From positions 54,313 to 118,312 of the forward strand of contig NZ_JANEWG010000009.1 of assembly GCF_028069725.1 (NCBI RefSeq): a stretch of 64,000 bases of DNA, in the 5' to 3' direction. The notes below the pieces were generated by a model. That model searched no databases. It saw only the letters and a list, made by a program, of their open reading frames with translations, and was not told where the DNA came from. Of this stretch, positions 31,676 to 42,062 are shown one piece after another. A program made the position numbers and the translations under genes. Source of the stretch: Citrobacter sp. Awk 4. Lineage in GTDB: Bacteria; Pseudomonadota; Gammaproteobacteria; Enterobacterales; Enterobacteriaceae. Each line of letters begins with the position of its first letter. Within the stretch, counting starts at the first letter, position 1.

Positions 31676-31690
31676 ATACATTTTTGTTAT
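31676..31690. promoter_or_regulatory. NAC-type activator site of hutUH
   Basis: ATA-CATTTTTGT-TAT fits the NAC core ATA-N9-TAT. Its centre is about 63 bp upstream of the start predicted from the promoter, matching the -64 position known for NAC at Klebsiella hutUH. NAC links histidine use to nitrogen limitation. Confidence 0.65.
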
Positions 31691-31692
31691 AT

Positions 31693-31708
31693 TGCGTCAG
31701 CAATCACG
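31693..31708. promoter_or_regulatory. CRP-like site of hutUH
   Basis: On the minus strand CGTGA-TTGCTG-ACGCA, a weak match to TGTGA-N6-TCACA. Its centre is about 81 bp upstream of the predicted start, the distance reported for the CRP site of Klebsiella hutUH. The position supports it more than the sequence does. Confidence 0.5.
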
Positions 31709-31726
31709 GTTTTCGCTGTCGTCCGC

Positions 31727-32464
31727 TCAGGACATAAAATGGCCTTGCAGGCGATAACGCGCCCCCGGAAAGAGTAAACGCGCATGGGAGACGATCTGTG
31801 TTGCCGACCAGGTGGTACGACGGATCAGCAGGCAAGGGTCATGTTCCTTAATATTTAACAAGGCGCACTCTTCCGCCGTAGCGCGCACCGCTTCGACAAT
31901 GTGCTCCCCTTCGGTCAAAGGGGCGATAAGCGACAAATAGGCATGCGGCGTGGTCTGGTGGTAATCCTGAGAGAGATATTCCGGCACCACTTCCGCATTC
32001 ACACAGCGATCCTCAATTTGCACCGGCAGCGCGTCTTCGTAGTGCACCATGATGGAATGGAAAATGGGTGTCCCTTCTTTGACGTTAAGCGCCGCCGCCT
32101 GCAACGCCGTCGCCCGCGTGCTCTCCAGCGTCAGCACTTCACAACGGTGCTGATGGTGACGGGCGACGATTTCGTCAGCAATACTGCGGATTTCAAACAG
32201 CGCGGATTGCCCTTTCGGCTCCGCGACAAATGTCCCGACACCCTGCAGGCGCACCAGCAACCCCTCATCGGTTAGCTCCCGTAGCGCCCGGTTGATGGTC
32301 ATGCGACTGAAACCATACTGCGCCACCAGCTCCGCTTCCGACGGAATACGGTCATGGGGTTGCCAGACTCCGCTGGCGATTTTTTCGCTGATGGCCTGTT
32401 TGACCTTTTCATAAAAGGGCGCAGGCGCACTGGCCGTGGCGGAACGTGAGCGAGAGGGAAACAT
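31727..32464 (-). CDS. hutC: Histidine utilisation repressor HutC
   Basis: Encodes 245 aa of the GntR/HutC family. Winged helix-turn-helix at about 15-80 (PSEAELVAQYGFSRMTINRALREL), then a UTRA ligand domain that binds urocanate. Ribosome site AAGGAAG precedes the ATG. Last gene of hutIGC; it represses both hut promoters through the TGTCTATACAA sites and is released by urocanate. Confidence 0.95.
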   Translation of the reverse strand: MFPSRSRSATASAPAPFYEKVKQAISEKIASGVWQPHDRIPSEAELVAQYGFSRMTINRALRELTDEGLLVRLQGVGTFVAEPKGQSALFEIRSIADEIVARHHQHRCEVLTLESTRATALQAAALNVKEGTPIFHSIMVHYEDALPVQIEDRCVNAEVVPEYLSQDYHQTTPHAYLSLIAPLTEGEHIVEAVRATAEECALLNIKEHDPCLLIRRTTWSATQIVSHARLLFPGARYRLQGHFMS

Positions 32465-32503
32465 GCAAAAGCCTTCCTTATGCGTATAAAAGGGGATCTG
32501 GTT

Positions 32504-33445
32504 TTAGTGCCACCAGTGCGCGATTTGCCAGCCAAGCCGCGCCGCAACTCGCGCTGCTTTGCCATCATCGTCAAAGCGGGGGTTAAATTCAACCATATCC
32601 ACCGCCTGAAGTTTACCGCTTCGACAAACGGGTTCCACCAGACGCATTACGGTGGCAAGCGGCACCCCCAGCGCGGCGGGTGCGGAAACGGCTGGCATTT
32701 CCCAGACCGGAAGCACGTCGAGATCGATAGTCAGATAGATTTTGTCCACACTGGCGATAAACTGCGACAGCTGCGGTTGTGCGTCACCGCAGTTCAGATC
32801 CTCAACGACCATCACCTTACGCCGTTGCGCCTCATCCCATAGCGCGGCGGTATTTGCCGCCCGACTCACGCCAAAGCAGGCATAATGAAACCCGCGCCCC
32901 TGTTCCTCGCAGAGCTGCGCCAGTTGCCGAAATGGCGTGCCGGACGTCGCGCTTTGCGCGTGGCGAAGATCGAGATGCGCATCCAGATTGAGGATCCCAA
33001 CGCGTGCATCCGGAAACGCATCCAGAACGCCAGCCCCATGACCAAACGCGGTTTCATGTCCACCGCCTAACACCAGAGTGCGCATATTGGCCTGCTGGCA
33101 GTGCCGTACGGCATCACGCAAGGCGTGTTGCGCCGCCTCCAGATCGGGGGCCTGCGCGATGATATTGCCTAAATCCACCAGTCGGTCGTGCCCCTGATGC
33201 GCCGCGAGGTTCGCCAGCGCTTTTCGCAGCGCATCCGGTGCGCCCGCAGCACCAGGACGCCCCTGATTACGCTTTACGCCTTCATCACAGGCAAACCCCA
33301 GTAACGCGATGCAATCCGGGTATGAGGAGGGGGAGAATGTCGGACTTAGCGTAATCGTCTGGAACAGGCGCAGCGCATTGGCGGCTTCTGCGCTGTCATC
33401 ACGCCCCTGCCACAAAGAACGGGGTGTCGGTTGCCATTGCATCAT
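32504..33445 (-). CDS. hutG: Formimidoylglutamase HutG
   Basis: Encodes 313 aa of the arginase/ureohydrolase family. Splits N-formimino-glutamate to glutamate and formamide. Manganese ligands are visible in [18 protein letters not shown] and LTIDLDVLP. Its start overlaps the hutI stop by 4 bp; hutC follows after 39 bp. Confidence 0.96.
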   Translation of the reverse strand: MMQWQPTPRSLWQGRDDSAEAANALRLFQTITLSPTFSPSSYPDCIALLGFACDEGVKRNQGRPGAAGAPDALRKALANLAAHQGHDRLVDLGNIIAQAPDLEAAQHALRDAVRHCQQANMRTLVLGGGHETAFGHGAGVLDAFPDARVGILNLDAHLDLRHAQSATSGTPFRQLAQLCEEQGRGFHYACFGVSRAANTAALWDEAQRRKVMVVEDLNCGDAQPQLSQFIASVDKIYLTIDLDVLPVWEMPAVSAPAALGVPLATVMRLVEPVCRSGKLQAVDMVEFNPRFDDDGKAARVAARLGWQIAHWWH

Positions 33446-34665
33446 TTTATCTGTCCTCTGAAAATGCGTTGATACAGCGGGTTACGGCCCGGCTCGTACA
33501 GGATTTCAACCGGAAGCGCCGCATCCCAGACAACAAAATCAGCCACATAACCCGCTTTAAGCTGCCCATGCGTTGCCTGTCGCCCGAGCGCGCGCGCAGC
33601 ATGGCGTGTGACGCCTGCCCACGCCTCTTCCGGCGTTAGACCAAACTGAACACAGGCCATGTTCATCGCCAGATGCAGACTGATGAACGGGCTGGTGCCT
33701 GGGTTAAAATCGGTGGCGACGGCCATCGGCACCTGGTAGCGGCGCAGCAGTTCAACCGGCGGACGCTGGATCTCTTTGAGAAAATAAAACGCCCCCGGCA
33801 GCAGGACGCCCACGGTACCGCTTTGGCGCATCGCCGCCACGCCCGCTTCGTCCAGATATTCGATATGATCGGCAGACAGGCCGTGATAACGACTGACCAA
33901 CTGCGCGCCGCCCAGCAAAGAGAGTTGCTCAACGTGGCCCTTAACCGGGATCCCCAGCGCCTGCGCGGCCTGGAACACACGCTCGCTTTGCGCCAGAGTA
34001 AAACCGACGCTCTCGCAGAACAGATCCACAGTCTCAAACATCCCCTTTTCCCATAAATGAGGCAGCATCGACTCGCACACCTGTGTGATGTAACCGTCAG
34101 GATCGTCGCGATATTCCGCAGGTGTGGCGTGCGCCGCCAGTAAGGTCGGGCTGATTTCCACGGTGTTCTCAGACGCCAGCACCGCGATAACCTGCAGCAT
34201 CTTCTCTTCTGTGGGCAAATCCAGACCGTAGCCCGACTTTATCTCCAGCAGCGTGACGCCCTCTTTAACAAGGCGCGCCATTCTGGCCCGTGCGATGGCA
34301 AGTAAATCATCTGCGGAGGCTTTTCGCGTCGCCGACACGGTCGAATTTATCCCGCCACCCTGCGCGCTAATCTGTTGATACGAGACTCCGTTTAGCCGCT
34401 GTTCCCATTCTGCGGCGCGGTTGCCGCCAAAGATCAGGTGCGTATGACAGTCTACCAATCCCGGCGTGACCAGACGCCCCTGCATATCAAACGTCTTACT
34501 CTGCGCCACGTCTAATGATGACTCGGGGACAATGTCCAGTATATTGCCCTGACGCACCACCAGCGCATGCCCCTCGACCATGCCATACGGCGTGTTACGT
34601 TCGGGATCCATCGTCGCCAGCCGGACATTCCGCCAGATGACGTCATCAGGTAAAAGTTGCCGCAT
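33442..34665 (-). CDS. hutI: Imidazolonepropionase HutI
   Basis: Encodes 407 aa of the amidohydrolase family. Opens imidazolonepropionate to formiminoglutamate. Metal site HTHLIFGG (His-X-His) near residue 70, [11 protein letters not shown] with a ligand histidine, and DFNPGTSP near the C-terminus. The ATG at 34665 (MRQLLPDD) is preferred over the in-frame GTG at 34677 because the purine-rich GGTGGATGGA lies directly before it. First gene of hutIGC. Confidence 0.95.
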   Translation of the reverse strand: MRQLLPDDVIWRNVRLATMDPERNTPYGMVEGHALVVRQGNILDIVPESSLDVAQSKTFDMQGRLVTPGLVDCHTHLIFGGNRAAEWEQRLNGVSYQQISAQGGGINSTVSATRKASADDLLAIARARMARLVKEGVTLLEIKSGYGLDLPTEEKMLQVIAVLASENTVEISPTLLAAHATPAEYRDDPDGYITQVCESMLPHLWEKGMFETVDLFCESVGFTLAQSERVFQAAQALGIPVKGHVEQLSLLGGAQLVSRYHGLSADHIEYLDEAGVAAMRQSGTVGVLLPGAFYFLKEIQRPPVELLRRYQVPMAVATDFNPGTSPFISLHLAMNMACVQFGLTPEEAWAGVTRHAARALGRQATHGQLKAGYVADFVVWDAALPVEILYEPGRNPLYQRIFRGQIK

Positions 34666-34686
34666 TCCATCCACCACTTGTCATAG

Positions 34687-34726
34687 GTTGTATAGACATT
34701 TATTTTTATTCCTGCGCTGTTGTCAA
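34687..34726 (-). promoter_or_regulatory. hutIGC promoter and HutC operator
   Basis: Minus-strand -35 TTGACA (34721-34726) with a poor -10 ATAAAT 17 bases on (34698-34703). The sequence AATGTCTATACAAC (34687-34700) overlaps the -10 and start, sharing TGTCTATACAA with the hutUH operator. Confidence 0.7.
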
Positions 34727-34737
34727 CCGGGGGAACG

Positions 34738-34752
34738 ATAAATGTTGCTTAT
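34738..34752. promoter_or_regulatory. NAC-type site upstream of hutIGC
   Basis: ATA-AATGTTGCT-TAT fits ATA-N9-TAT and lies about 55 bp upstream of the predicted hutI start. A CRP half-site, TGTGA at 34754-34758, is next to it. Confidence 0.5.
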
Positions 34753-34835
34753 TTGTGACATATCGGCCCAATCCATGCGGCATCTGACGCCTAAAAATGA
34801 ACTTTTTGCCTTTTCACCTTCCCGTTTCGCTCAAC

Positions 34836-34850
34836 TTAGTATAAAAAAGC
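34836..34850. other. Lambda attB core sequence
   Basis: TTAGTATAAAAAAGC is the exact reverse complement of the 15-bp core GCTTTTTTATACTAA shared by lambda attP and E. coli attB. The flanks CGCTCAAC and AGG resemble the E. coli attB arms (one G to C change on the left side). It lies 46 bp before the ybhC start, as in E. coli where attB is in the ybhB-ybhC gap. No prophage is present here. Confidence 0.85.
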
Positions 34851-34895
34851 AGGCTTCAATGGATTTAATTTAACTTTCAAAGCCCGGAGCAACCT

Positions 34896-36179
34896 GTGAA
34901 CACATTATCAGTTTCCCGTCTGGCGCTGGCACTGGCTTTTGGCGTGACGCTGACCGCCTGTAGCTCTACGCCGCCCGATCAAATCCCTTCCGATCAGACT
35001 GCGCCAGGAACGTCCTCGCGTCCGATCCTGTCGGCGAATGAAGCGCAGAATTTTGTTGCTGCGCATTATTTCTCTTCACTGACGCCAAATACGGCACCGT
35101 GGTCGCCTTCTTCTATTTCTCTGCCAGCGCAGCCTGACTTTGTGGTCGGCCCGGCAGGAACGCAGGGCGTCACGCATACGACGATTCAGGCGGCAGTGGA
35201 TGCTGCAATTACCAAACGTACCGATAAGCGTCAGTTTATTGCGATTATGCCAGGCGAATATCAGGGTACCGTGTACATTCCGGCCGCACCTGGCAGCCTG
35301 ACGCTGTACGGTATGGGCGAGAAGCCGATTGATGTGAAAATTGGCTATGCCATTGACGGCGATATGAGCATTGCTGACTGGCGTCGTACGGTAAACCCGG
35401 GCGGTAAATATATGCCGGGTAAACCCGCGTGGTATATGTTTGATAGCTGCCAGAGCCAACGTAACGCAAACATTGGCGTCATGTGTTCAGCGGCTTTCTG
35501 GTCGCAGAATAACGGCCTGCAATTGCAAAACCTGACAATCGAAAACAATCTCGGTGACAGCGTAGATGACGGTCATCACCCTGCCGTTGCCCTGCGCACC
35601 GACGGCGACAAAGTTCAGATCAACAATGTGAACCTTCTCGGTCGTCAGAACACCTTCCTGGTAACCAACAGTGGTGTGCAAAACCGTCTGCAAAACGATC
35701 GTCAGCCGCGCACGCTGGTCACCAATAGCTACCTCGAAGGGGATGTGGATATTGTGTCGGGTCGTGGCGCCGTGGTGTTTGATAACACCGACTTCCGCGT
35801 TGTGAACTCCCGTACACAGAAAGAAGCTTACGTTTTCGCCCCGGCAACGCTGTCAAACGTCTTCTACGGTTTCCTCGCGACCAACAGTCGTTTCACGGCA
35901 AGTGGTGATAATGTCGCGCAACTGGGCCGCTCGCTGGATGTCGATGCAAATACCAACGGTCAGGTGGTGATCCGCGATAGCGTGATCAACGAAGGCTTTA
36001 ATATGGCCAAACCGTGGGCTGATACCGCGATTTTTAAACGCCCGTTTACTGGAAACACCGGAACGATGGATGATAAGGGTGACGTTCAGCGCAACCTGAA
36101 CGACACTAACTTCAACCGCCTGTGGGAGTACAACAACCGCGGGTTAGGCAGCAAAGTGGTTGCTGAGCCGAAGCAGTAA
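34896..36179 (+). CDS. ybhC: YbhC, outer-membrane lipoprotein acyl-CoA thioesterase/pectinesterase-like
   Basis: Encodes 427 aa with a GTG start after a CCCGGAGC ribosome site. Lipobox LTAC at residues 19-22 gives a lipoprotein. The body is the right-handed beta-helix of pectin methylesterases: TTIQAAVDAA, GDVDIVSGRGAVVFDN with the catalytic aspartates. E. coli YbhC is an outer-membrane lipoprotein with acyl-CoA thioesterase activity and no real pectinase activity. Monocistronic, followed by a strong hairpin and a REP. Confidence 0.95.
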   Translation: MNTLSVSRLALALAFGVTLTACSSTPPDQIPSDQTAPGTSSRPILSANEAQNFVAAHYFSSLTPNTAPWSPSSISLPAQPDFVVGPAGTQGVTHTTIQAAVDAAITKRTDKRQFIAIMPGEYQGTVYIPAAPGSLTLYGMGEKPIDVKIGYAIDGDMSIADWRRTVNPGGKYMPGKPAWYMFDSCQSQRNANIGVMCSAAFWSQNNGLQLQNLTIENNLGDSVDDGHHPAVALRTDGDKVQINNVNLLGRQNTFLVTNSGVQNRLQNDRQPRTLVTNSYLEGDVDIVSGRGAVVFDNTDFRVVNSRTQKEAYVFAPATLSNVFYGFLATNSRFTASGDNVAQLGRSLDVDANTNGQVVIRDSVINEGFNMAKPWADTAIFKRPFTGNTGTMDDKGDVQRNLNDTNFNRLWEYNNRGLGSKVVAEPKQ

Positions 36180-36189
36180 TCGCAGCCCT

Positions 36190-36212
36190 GGCCCGGTAAG
36201 CGCTACCGGGCC
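36190..36212. terminator. Strong hairpin after ybhC
   Basis: Nine-base perfect stem GGCCCGGTA/TACCGGGCC with a five-base loop, 11 bp after the ybhC stop. There is no T-run, so it may stabilise the 3' end rather than terminate by itself. Confidence 0.6.
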
Positions 36213-36216
36213 ATGT

Positions 36217-36247
36217 GCCGGATAACGGCTGATACGCCTTATCCGGC
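36217..36247. repeat. REP element between ybhC and pgl
   Basis: GCCGGATAACGGCTGATACG...CTTATCCGGC: inverted repeat GCCGGATAA/TTATCCGGC of the REP type between two convergent genes. Confidence 0.85.
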
Positions 36248-36260
36248 CAGCGACACAGAA

Positions 36261-37343
<1,083 letters not shown>

Positions 37344-37419
37344 TCAGAGTTTTGCCCGACTCTCGTCTCGGTGTACCATCCTCTCAGACAAAACTCTCAA
37401 CCTTAACCTGGAAATACCT

Positions 37420-38238
37420 ATGACCGCTCGCGTGATTGCTCTGGATTTAGACGGTACCTTGCTGACCCCGAAAAAGACCTTGCTCCCCTCTTCCCTTGAG
37501 GCACTTTCGCGCGCCAGAAAAGCCGGGTATCAACTTATCATTGTCACGGGTCGCCATCACGTTGCTATTCATCCTTTTTATCAGGCACTGGCGCTGGATA
37601 CACCTGCAATTTGCTGTAATGGCACCTATTTGTATGATTATCATGCAAAAAGCGTACTGGAAGCGGATCCATTACCAGTGAGTCAGGCACTGCAATTAAT
37701 CGATATGCTTGATGAGCACCAAATCCACGGGCTGATGTACGTTGATGACGCCATGCTCTACGAGCGCCCTACCGGGCATGTGATTCGCACCACTAACTGG
37801 GCGCAAGCCCTGCCGCCGGAACAGCGCCCGACGTTTACTCAGGTGTCTTCGCTGACACAGGCCGCGCATGAGGTAAATGCCGTCTGGAAGTTCGCCCTCA
37901 CGGACGAAAATATTCCTAAGTTGCAACAGTTTGCTCAACACGTCGGACAAACTCTGGGTCTGGAGTGCGAATGGTCATGGCACGATCAGGTTGATATTGC
38001 GCGTAAAGGCAACAGCAAAGGGAAACGCCTGACGCAGTGGGTTGAGGCCCAGGGAGGCTCAATGCAAGACGTAATTGCATTCGGCGATAACTTTAACGAT
38101 ATCAGCATGCTGGAAGCCGCGGGCACCGGCGTCGCCATGGGCAATGCCGAGGATGCGGTGAAAGCGCGGGCCAACGTTGTCATCGGCGACAACACCACCG
38201 ACAGCATTGCGGCGTTTATCTATTCTCATCTGCTGTAA
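37420..38238 (+). CDS. ybhA: YbhA, HAD-family sugar/pyridoxal phosphatase
   Basis: Encodes 272 aa, a Cof-type (HAD IIB) phosphatase. Catalytic ALDLDGTLL near residue 6, VTGRH (motif II), KGKRLTQW lysine and FGDNFNDISML (motif IV). E. coli YbhA removes phosphate from pyridoxal phosphate and some sugar phosphates. The stop abuts the modC stop from the other strand with no gap. Confidence 0.95.
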   Translation: MTARVIALDLDGTLLTPKKTLLPSSLEALSRARKAGYQLIIVTGRHHVAIHPFYQALALDTPAICCNGTYLYDYHAKSVLEADPLPVSQALQLIDMLDEHQIHGLMYVDDAMLYERPTGHVIRTTNWAQALPPEQRPTFTQVSSLTQAAHEVNAVWKFALTDENIPKLQQFAQHVGQTLGLECEWSWHDQVDIARKGNSKGKRLTQWVEAQGGSMQDVIAFGDNFNDISMLEAAGTGVAMGNAEDAVKARANVVIGDNTTDSIAAFIYSHLL

Positions 38239-39297
38239 TCAGGCGGTAATCGACACGCTCTTGATTTGCGCGTACAGCCACAGGCCAGGTTTGATACCCA
38301 ATTCATCCCTGGCCCACGGGCTGATCCTCGCCCACAGGGTCCTGCCCCCAATCTCCAGTTGCACTTCAACCTGCCCTTTGTCGTCATAACACTGCGCCAC
38401 TTTGGCGCGCAAAATATTGCGGATACTGGTTTGCTGCGGCGGTTGCAGTACCAGTGACACATCCGAGGCCTGAATGCGAATGCGCATCGCGGTTTGCAGC
38501 GGCTCATCAAGCTTGCTCACCCACAGATGCTGATCCCCAAGGGCCAGCGCCGTCATCGCATAATGCGGATGGTGTTCCAGCACGCTGACTTTCAGAATAC
38601 TGCTCTGCTGTTCCTGCGGTAGCCACGGATGCATGACATTGCTCCCCCACACCTCCTCCAGCGCGCCAAAGGCTTTCACCTGACCGTTTTCCAGCACCAT
38701 GACTTTATCTGCCAGGTGCAGGATCTCATCAAGGGAGTGGCTGACATACAGCATAGGAATATGAATTTCGCGGGCCAGGCGTTGCAGGTAAGGCAGCAGT
38801 TCACGCTTACGCGGAATATCCAGCGAGGCCAGCGGTTCATCCAGCAACAACAGTTCTGGCGCCGTCAGCAGCGCCCGACCGATGGCCACGCGTTGCTTCT
38901 CACCGCCCGAGAGGCTTCCCGGCAAACGATCCAGCAGAGGTTCAATCCCCAGCAAGGTCACCAGTTTATCAAACTGCCCGGCCATGCTTTTCGCCATACC
39001 GTAACGAAGATTGCCGCGCACTTTATAATGCGGGAAAAGGCGGGCGTCCTGGAAAACATACCCCACGCGCCGTTTTTCTGGGGTTAAACAGATGCCGTTT
39101 TCGACATCGTTCAGCACCCGACCGTTGAGCACAATGCGCCCGGTTTGCGGGCGCGTCAGGCCGCTGATGGCATTAATGAGCGACGTTTTTCCCGCGCCGG
39201 AAACGCCAAAAATCGCGGTGATCCCGCTGGCAGGCAACGTTTCGTTGAGCGTCAGACAGTGTGAACCTAATGTCTGGGAGAAATTGAGTTCCAGCAT
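38239..39297 (-). CDS. modC: Molybdate ABC transporter ATPase ModC
   Basis: Encodes 352 aa. Walker [11 protein letters not shown] (about 30-39), signature [14 protein letters not shown], Walker [14 protein letters not shown]-loop YVSHSLDE. Residues from about 290 form the Mop domain ([21 protein letters not shown], in part) that senses molybdate. Last gene of modABC; 2 bp after modB. Confidence 0.97.
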   Translation of the reverse strand: MLELNFSQTLGSHCLTLNETLPASGITAIFGVSGAGKTSLINAISGLTRPQTGRIVLNGRVLNDVENGICLTPEKRRVGYVFQDARLFPHYKVRGNLRYGMAKSMAGQFDKLVTLLGIEPLLDRLPGSLSGGEKQRVAIGRALLTAPELLLLDEPLASLDIPRKRELLPYLQRLAREIHIPMLYVSHSLDEILHLADKVMVLENGQVKAFGALEEVWGSNVMHPWLPQEQQSSILKVSVLEHHPHYAMTALALGDQHLWVSKLDEPLQTAMRIRIQASDVSLVLQPPQQTSIRNILRAKVAQCYDDKGQVEVQLEIGGRTLWARISPWARDELGIKPGLWLYAQIKSVSITA

Positions 39298-39299
39298 CG

Positions 39300-39989
39300 T
39301 TATCTCCCCGTCCGTTCACGGCTGATACGGGCCAGCCATTCCGACACTAACAGGGAAATCAGCGCCAGCACGATAGAAATCAAACACAGTCTCGCTGCCG
39401 CGCTTTCCCCTCCGGGTGTCTGGATCAGGGTATACATCGCGGAAGGAATGGTGCGCGTTTCACCGGGAATATTGGAAACAAAGGTAATGGTTGCGCCAAA
39501 CTCGCCGAGCGAACGGGCAAACGCCAGCACCGTACCCACAATAATGCCCGGCAGGGTGAGCGGTAACGTAATGGTCAGGAACACGCGCCAACGGCCTGCG
39601 CCGAGCGTGCGTGCGGCCTGTTCCAGTTTGACATCCACCCCTTCCAGCGCCAGGCGAATGGCCCGCACCATCAACGGAAAAGACATGACGGCAGCCGCCA
39701 GCACCGCGCCGCGCCAGCTAAACGCAAAGGTAATGCCGAACACATCATACAACCACTGGCCGATAAATCCGCGTCGCCCCATCGCAACCAACAGGAGATA
39801 ACCGACCACCACGGGCGGTAACACCAGCGGAAGGTGCAGTACGCTATCGAGCAGGGCTTTGCCTGGAAACGTGCACCGGACAAGTAACCAGGCAAAAAAG
39901 ATCCCAAACGGCAGGCTAAACAGCACGGCCAGGGAAGAGACTTTCAGGCTAAGTAGAACCGCCTGCCATTCTGGATCGGTCAGTATCAT
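39300..39989 (-). CDS. modB: Molybdate ABC transporter permease ModB
   Basis: Encodes 229 aa with five to six membrane helices and the EAA loop [23 protein letters not shown] (in part), which contacts ModC. Its ATG shares one base with the modA stop (TAATG). Confidence 0.97.
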   Translation of the reverse strand: MILTDPEWQAVLLSLKVSSLAVLFSLPFGIFFAWLLVRCTFPGKALLDSVLHLPLVLPPVVVGYLLLVAMGRRGFIGQWLYDVFGITFAFSWRGAVLAAAVMSFPLMVRAIRLALEGVDVKLEQAARTLGAGRWRVFLTITLPLTLPGIIVGTVLAFARSLGEFGATITFVSNIPGETRTIPSAMYTLIQTPGGESAAARLCLISIVLALISLLVSEWLARISRERTGR

Positions 39990-40762
39990 TACTTCGTCGT
40001 AAATCCATAACGTTTAAAAATGTCAGAAGCCTGCGGTCCTTTCAGGTAGTCATAGAACGCGCTGACCGTTGCGTTTTTGTGTCCATCGACAATCGCGACC
40101 GGATATTCCACTTTTTTGTGCGAATCTTCCGGGAAGGTCGCCACCACTTTTACCCCTTTGCTGGCAACGGCATCAGAGCCATAAACGATGCCTAGCGGCG
40201 CTTCGTTACGTTCCACCAGCGCCAGCGCACCGCGAACATCTTCAGCGGGTGCCAGTTTCGGTGCCAGAGTATCCCATGCGCCCAGTTTTTGCAGCGCTTC
40301 TTTGGCGTAGATGCCGGCCGGAACGTGCTCCGGGTCGCCAACGGCCAGACGCCCGCCGTTCAGCAGTTGCGTCCAGTTAGTTTTGCTGTCGATAGTGAAC
40401 GCTTTCTGCTCGCTTGTTTGCGGTGCGACAACCACCAGGCTGTTACCCAGCAGCGTTTGACGCGAACCGGTATCTATCGCTTTTTTATCCACCGCGTAAT
40501 CCATCCATTTCTGATCGGCAGAGATAAACAGATCCGCAGGTGCGCCCGCTTCAATCTGGCGCGCCAGCGTTGACGAAGAAGCAAAAGAAGAGACGACGTC
40601 AACGTGCTTCTCTTTTTTGTACTGCGCTGCAATATCCTGCATCGCGTTGGTCAGTGACGCCGCCGCAAAGACAGTGATCTTCCCTTCATCCGCCAGCGTT
40701 TGTCCGGCAACCGTCAGAGATAATGTTGCCCCGGCAACCAGGCGTAACCATGTACGTGCCAT
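39989..40762 (-). CDS. modA: Molybdate-binding periplasmic protein ModA
   Basis: Encodes 257 aa from MARTWLRL. Signal peptide 1-24 (cleavage after TLA). Ligand-binding serines in FAAASLTNAM and FASSSTLARQIEAGAPADLF; GIVYGSDA near the C-terminus. The start follows AAGGAGTTACAA. An upstream in-frame opening to 40819 would cross the ModE operator and is rejected. Confidence 0.97.
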   Translation of the reverse strand: MARTWLRLVAGATLSLTVAGQTLADEGKITVFAAASLTNAMQDIAAQYKKEKHVDVVSSFASSSTLARQIEAGAPADLFISADQKWMDYAVDKKAIDTGSRQTLLGNSLVVVAPQTSEQKAFTIDSKTNWTQLLNGGRLAVGDPEHVPAGIYAKEALQKLGAWDTLAPKLAPAEDVRGALALVERNEAPLGIVYGSDAVASKGVKVVATFPEDSHKKVEYPVAIVDGHKNATVSAFYDYLKGPQASDIFKRYGFTTK

Positions 40763-40781
40763 TTGTAACTCCTTTTGAATA

Positions 40782-40807
40782 TCGTTATGTAAACGTAAAT
40801 ATAACGA
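40782..40807. promoter_or_regulatory. ModE operator of modABC
   Basis: Inverted repeat TCGTTAT...ATAACGA with arms CGTTAT (40783-40788) and ATAACG (40801-40806). It lies 20 bp before the modA ATG and resembles the known E. coli ModE site. ModE-molybdate represses the operon here. Confidence 0.85.
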
Positions 40808-40891
40808 CATTGCCAACATATTCCCAGCGGTTATTCACGCCCATGAGAGATGACACAAAGAAAATATCGGCAGGAAAAGCAGGATCTTGAG

Positions 40892-40921
40892 AAAACAAAA
40901 ACGCCCGGCTGAGCGGGCGTT
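40892..40921 (-). terminator. Rho-independent terminator of acrZ
   Basis: On the minus strand AACGCCCGCTCAGCCGGGCGTT followed by TTTGTTTT; stem ACGCCCG/CGGGCGT. It separates acrZ from modA, which lie on the same strand. Confidence 0.85.
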
Positions 40922-40928
40922 AGGGGAA

Positions 40929-41078
40929 TCAATGGTTCTGTCTGGGCTGGTCTTTTTTACCAATACCGGAGAAAATGTTGAACACTTCTCCCAGGCCGTA
41001 GATCATCCCGAGGATGACTGCCATGACTACAGGTACCATGATTACGGCGAATAACAGGCTTTTCAATAACTCTAACAT
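40929..41078 (-). CDS. acrZ: AcrZ, small subunit of the AcrAB-TolC pump
   Basis: Encodes 49 aa from [10 protein letters not shown]. One long membrane helix (about 3-30) and a short charged tail ending [10 protein letters not shown]. It binds AcrB and widens or tunes its drug range. CTGGAGT lies before the ATG; the longer reading to 41180 has no support. Divergent from modE. Confidence 0.94.
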   Translation of the reverse strand: MLELLKSLLFAVIMVPVVMAVILGMIYGLGEVFNIFSGIGKKDQPRQNH

Positions 41079-41206
41079 GGTCAACTCCAGATATAATCCT
41101 TCAGTTATTCTAACCTTATAAACAAGAAAAGCACTCCCCTTTTGTGCTATCGGCTTTGCGCGCCCGCCGTTTTCCGTCACAATAGTCCTTTTGCCAGGAT
41201 CTTGTT

Positions 41207-41995
41207 ATGCAAGCCGAAATCCTTCTCACCCTGAAACTTCAGCAAAAACTGTTTGCGGACCCACGACGCATTTCTCTGCTTAAGCACATTGCGCTTTCCG
41301 GCTCCATTAGTCAGGGAGCGAAAGATGCGGGCATCAGTTACAAAAGCGCCTGGGATGCCATTAACGAGATGAATCAACTCAGCGAGCAGACGCTCGTAGA
41401 GCGTGCAACCGGCGGTAAAGGCGGCGGTGGCGCGGTGTTGACACGCTACGGTCAACGACTGATCCAGCTTTACGATTTACTGGCGCAAATTCAGCAAAAA
41501 GCCTTCGATGTGCTGAGCGATGACGATGCTTTACCGCTCAACAGTCTGCTGGCGGCCATTTCCCGTTTTTCACTGCAAACCAGCGCCCGTAACCAGTGGT
41601 TTGGCACGATCACCTCGCGCGACCACGATCAGGTGCAGCAGCACGTCGACGTCCTGTTAGCCGACGGTGAAACGCGACTGAAAGTGGCGCTCACGGCTCA
41701 AAGCGGTGAACGTCTGGGTCTGAATGAAGGCAAAGAAGTGCTGATCCTCCTGAAGGCTCCCTGGGTGGGAATTACCCAGGACGACGCCATCGCGCAGGCT
41801 GCCGACAACCAACTTCAGGGCACCATCAGCCATATCGAACGTGGCGCTGAACAGTGCGAAGTGCTCATGACACTGCCGGATGGTCAGACTTTATGCGCTA
41901 CATTGCCGGTTGAAGAAACGGTCAATCTAAAGGAAGGCGCTAACGTCACCGCGTATTTTAATGCTGACCGGGTGATTATCGCCACGTTGTGCTAA
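41207..41995 (+). CDS. modE: Molybdate-responsive regulator ModE
   Basis: Encodes 262 aa. N-terminal winged helix (about 20-90: ISQGAKDAGISYKSAWDAINEM) and two C-terminal Mop domains (SARNQWFGTI and NQLQGTISHIERG) that bind molybdate. Represses modABC and activates moa. modF follows after 67 bp. Confidence 0.96.
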   Translation: MQAEILLTLKLQQKLFADPRRISLLKHIALSGSISQGAKDAGISYKSAWDAINEMNQLSEQTLVERATGGKGGGGAVLTRYGQRLIQLYDLLAQIQQKAFDVLSDDDALPLNSLLAAISRFSLQTSARNQWFGTITSRDHDQVQQHVDVLLADGETRLKVALTAQSGERLGLNEGKEVLILLKAPWVGITQDDAIAQAADNQLQGTISHIERGAEQCEVLMTLPDGQTLCATLPVEETVNLKEGANVTAYFNADRVIIATLC

Positions 41996-42062
41996 GCACA
42001 TTGACATTGTTTCACGAAAGACGTATCCCTGTGGCTTATCGCTGCAAAAAATGGGATATAAA

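Noticed and set aside
34675..34677. GTG start for hutI
   Set aside because: In frame, but without a ribosome site; the ATG 12 bp later has one.
28302..34726. hut block as a recent mobile island
   Set aside because: No integrase, insertion sequence or flanking direct repeat is seen, and its codon use looks like its neighbours; hut is common at this place in related genera.
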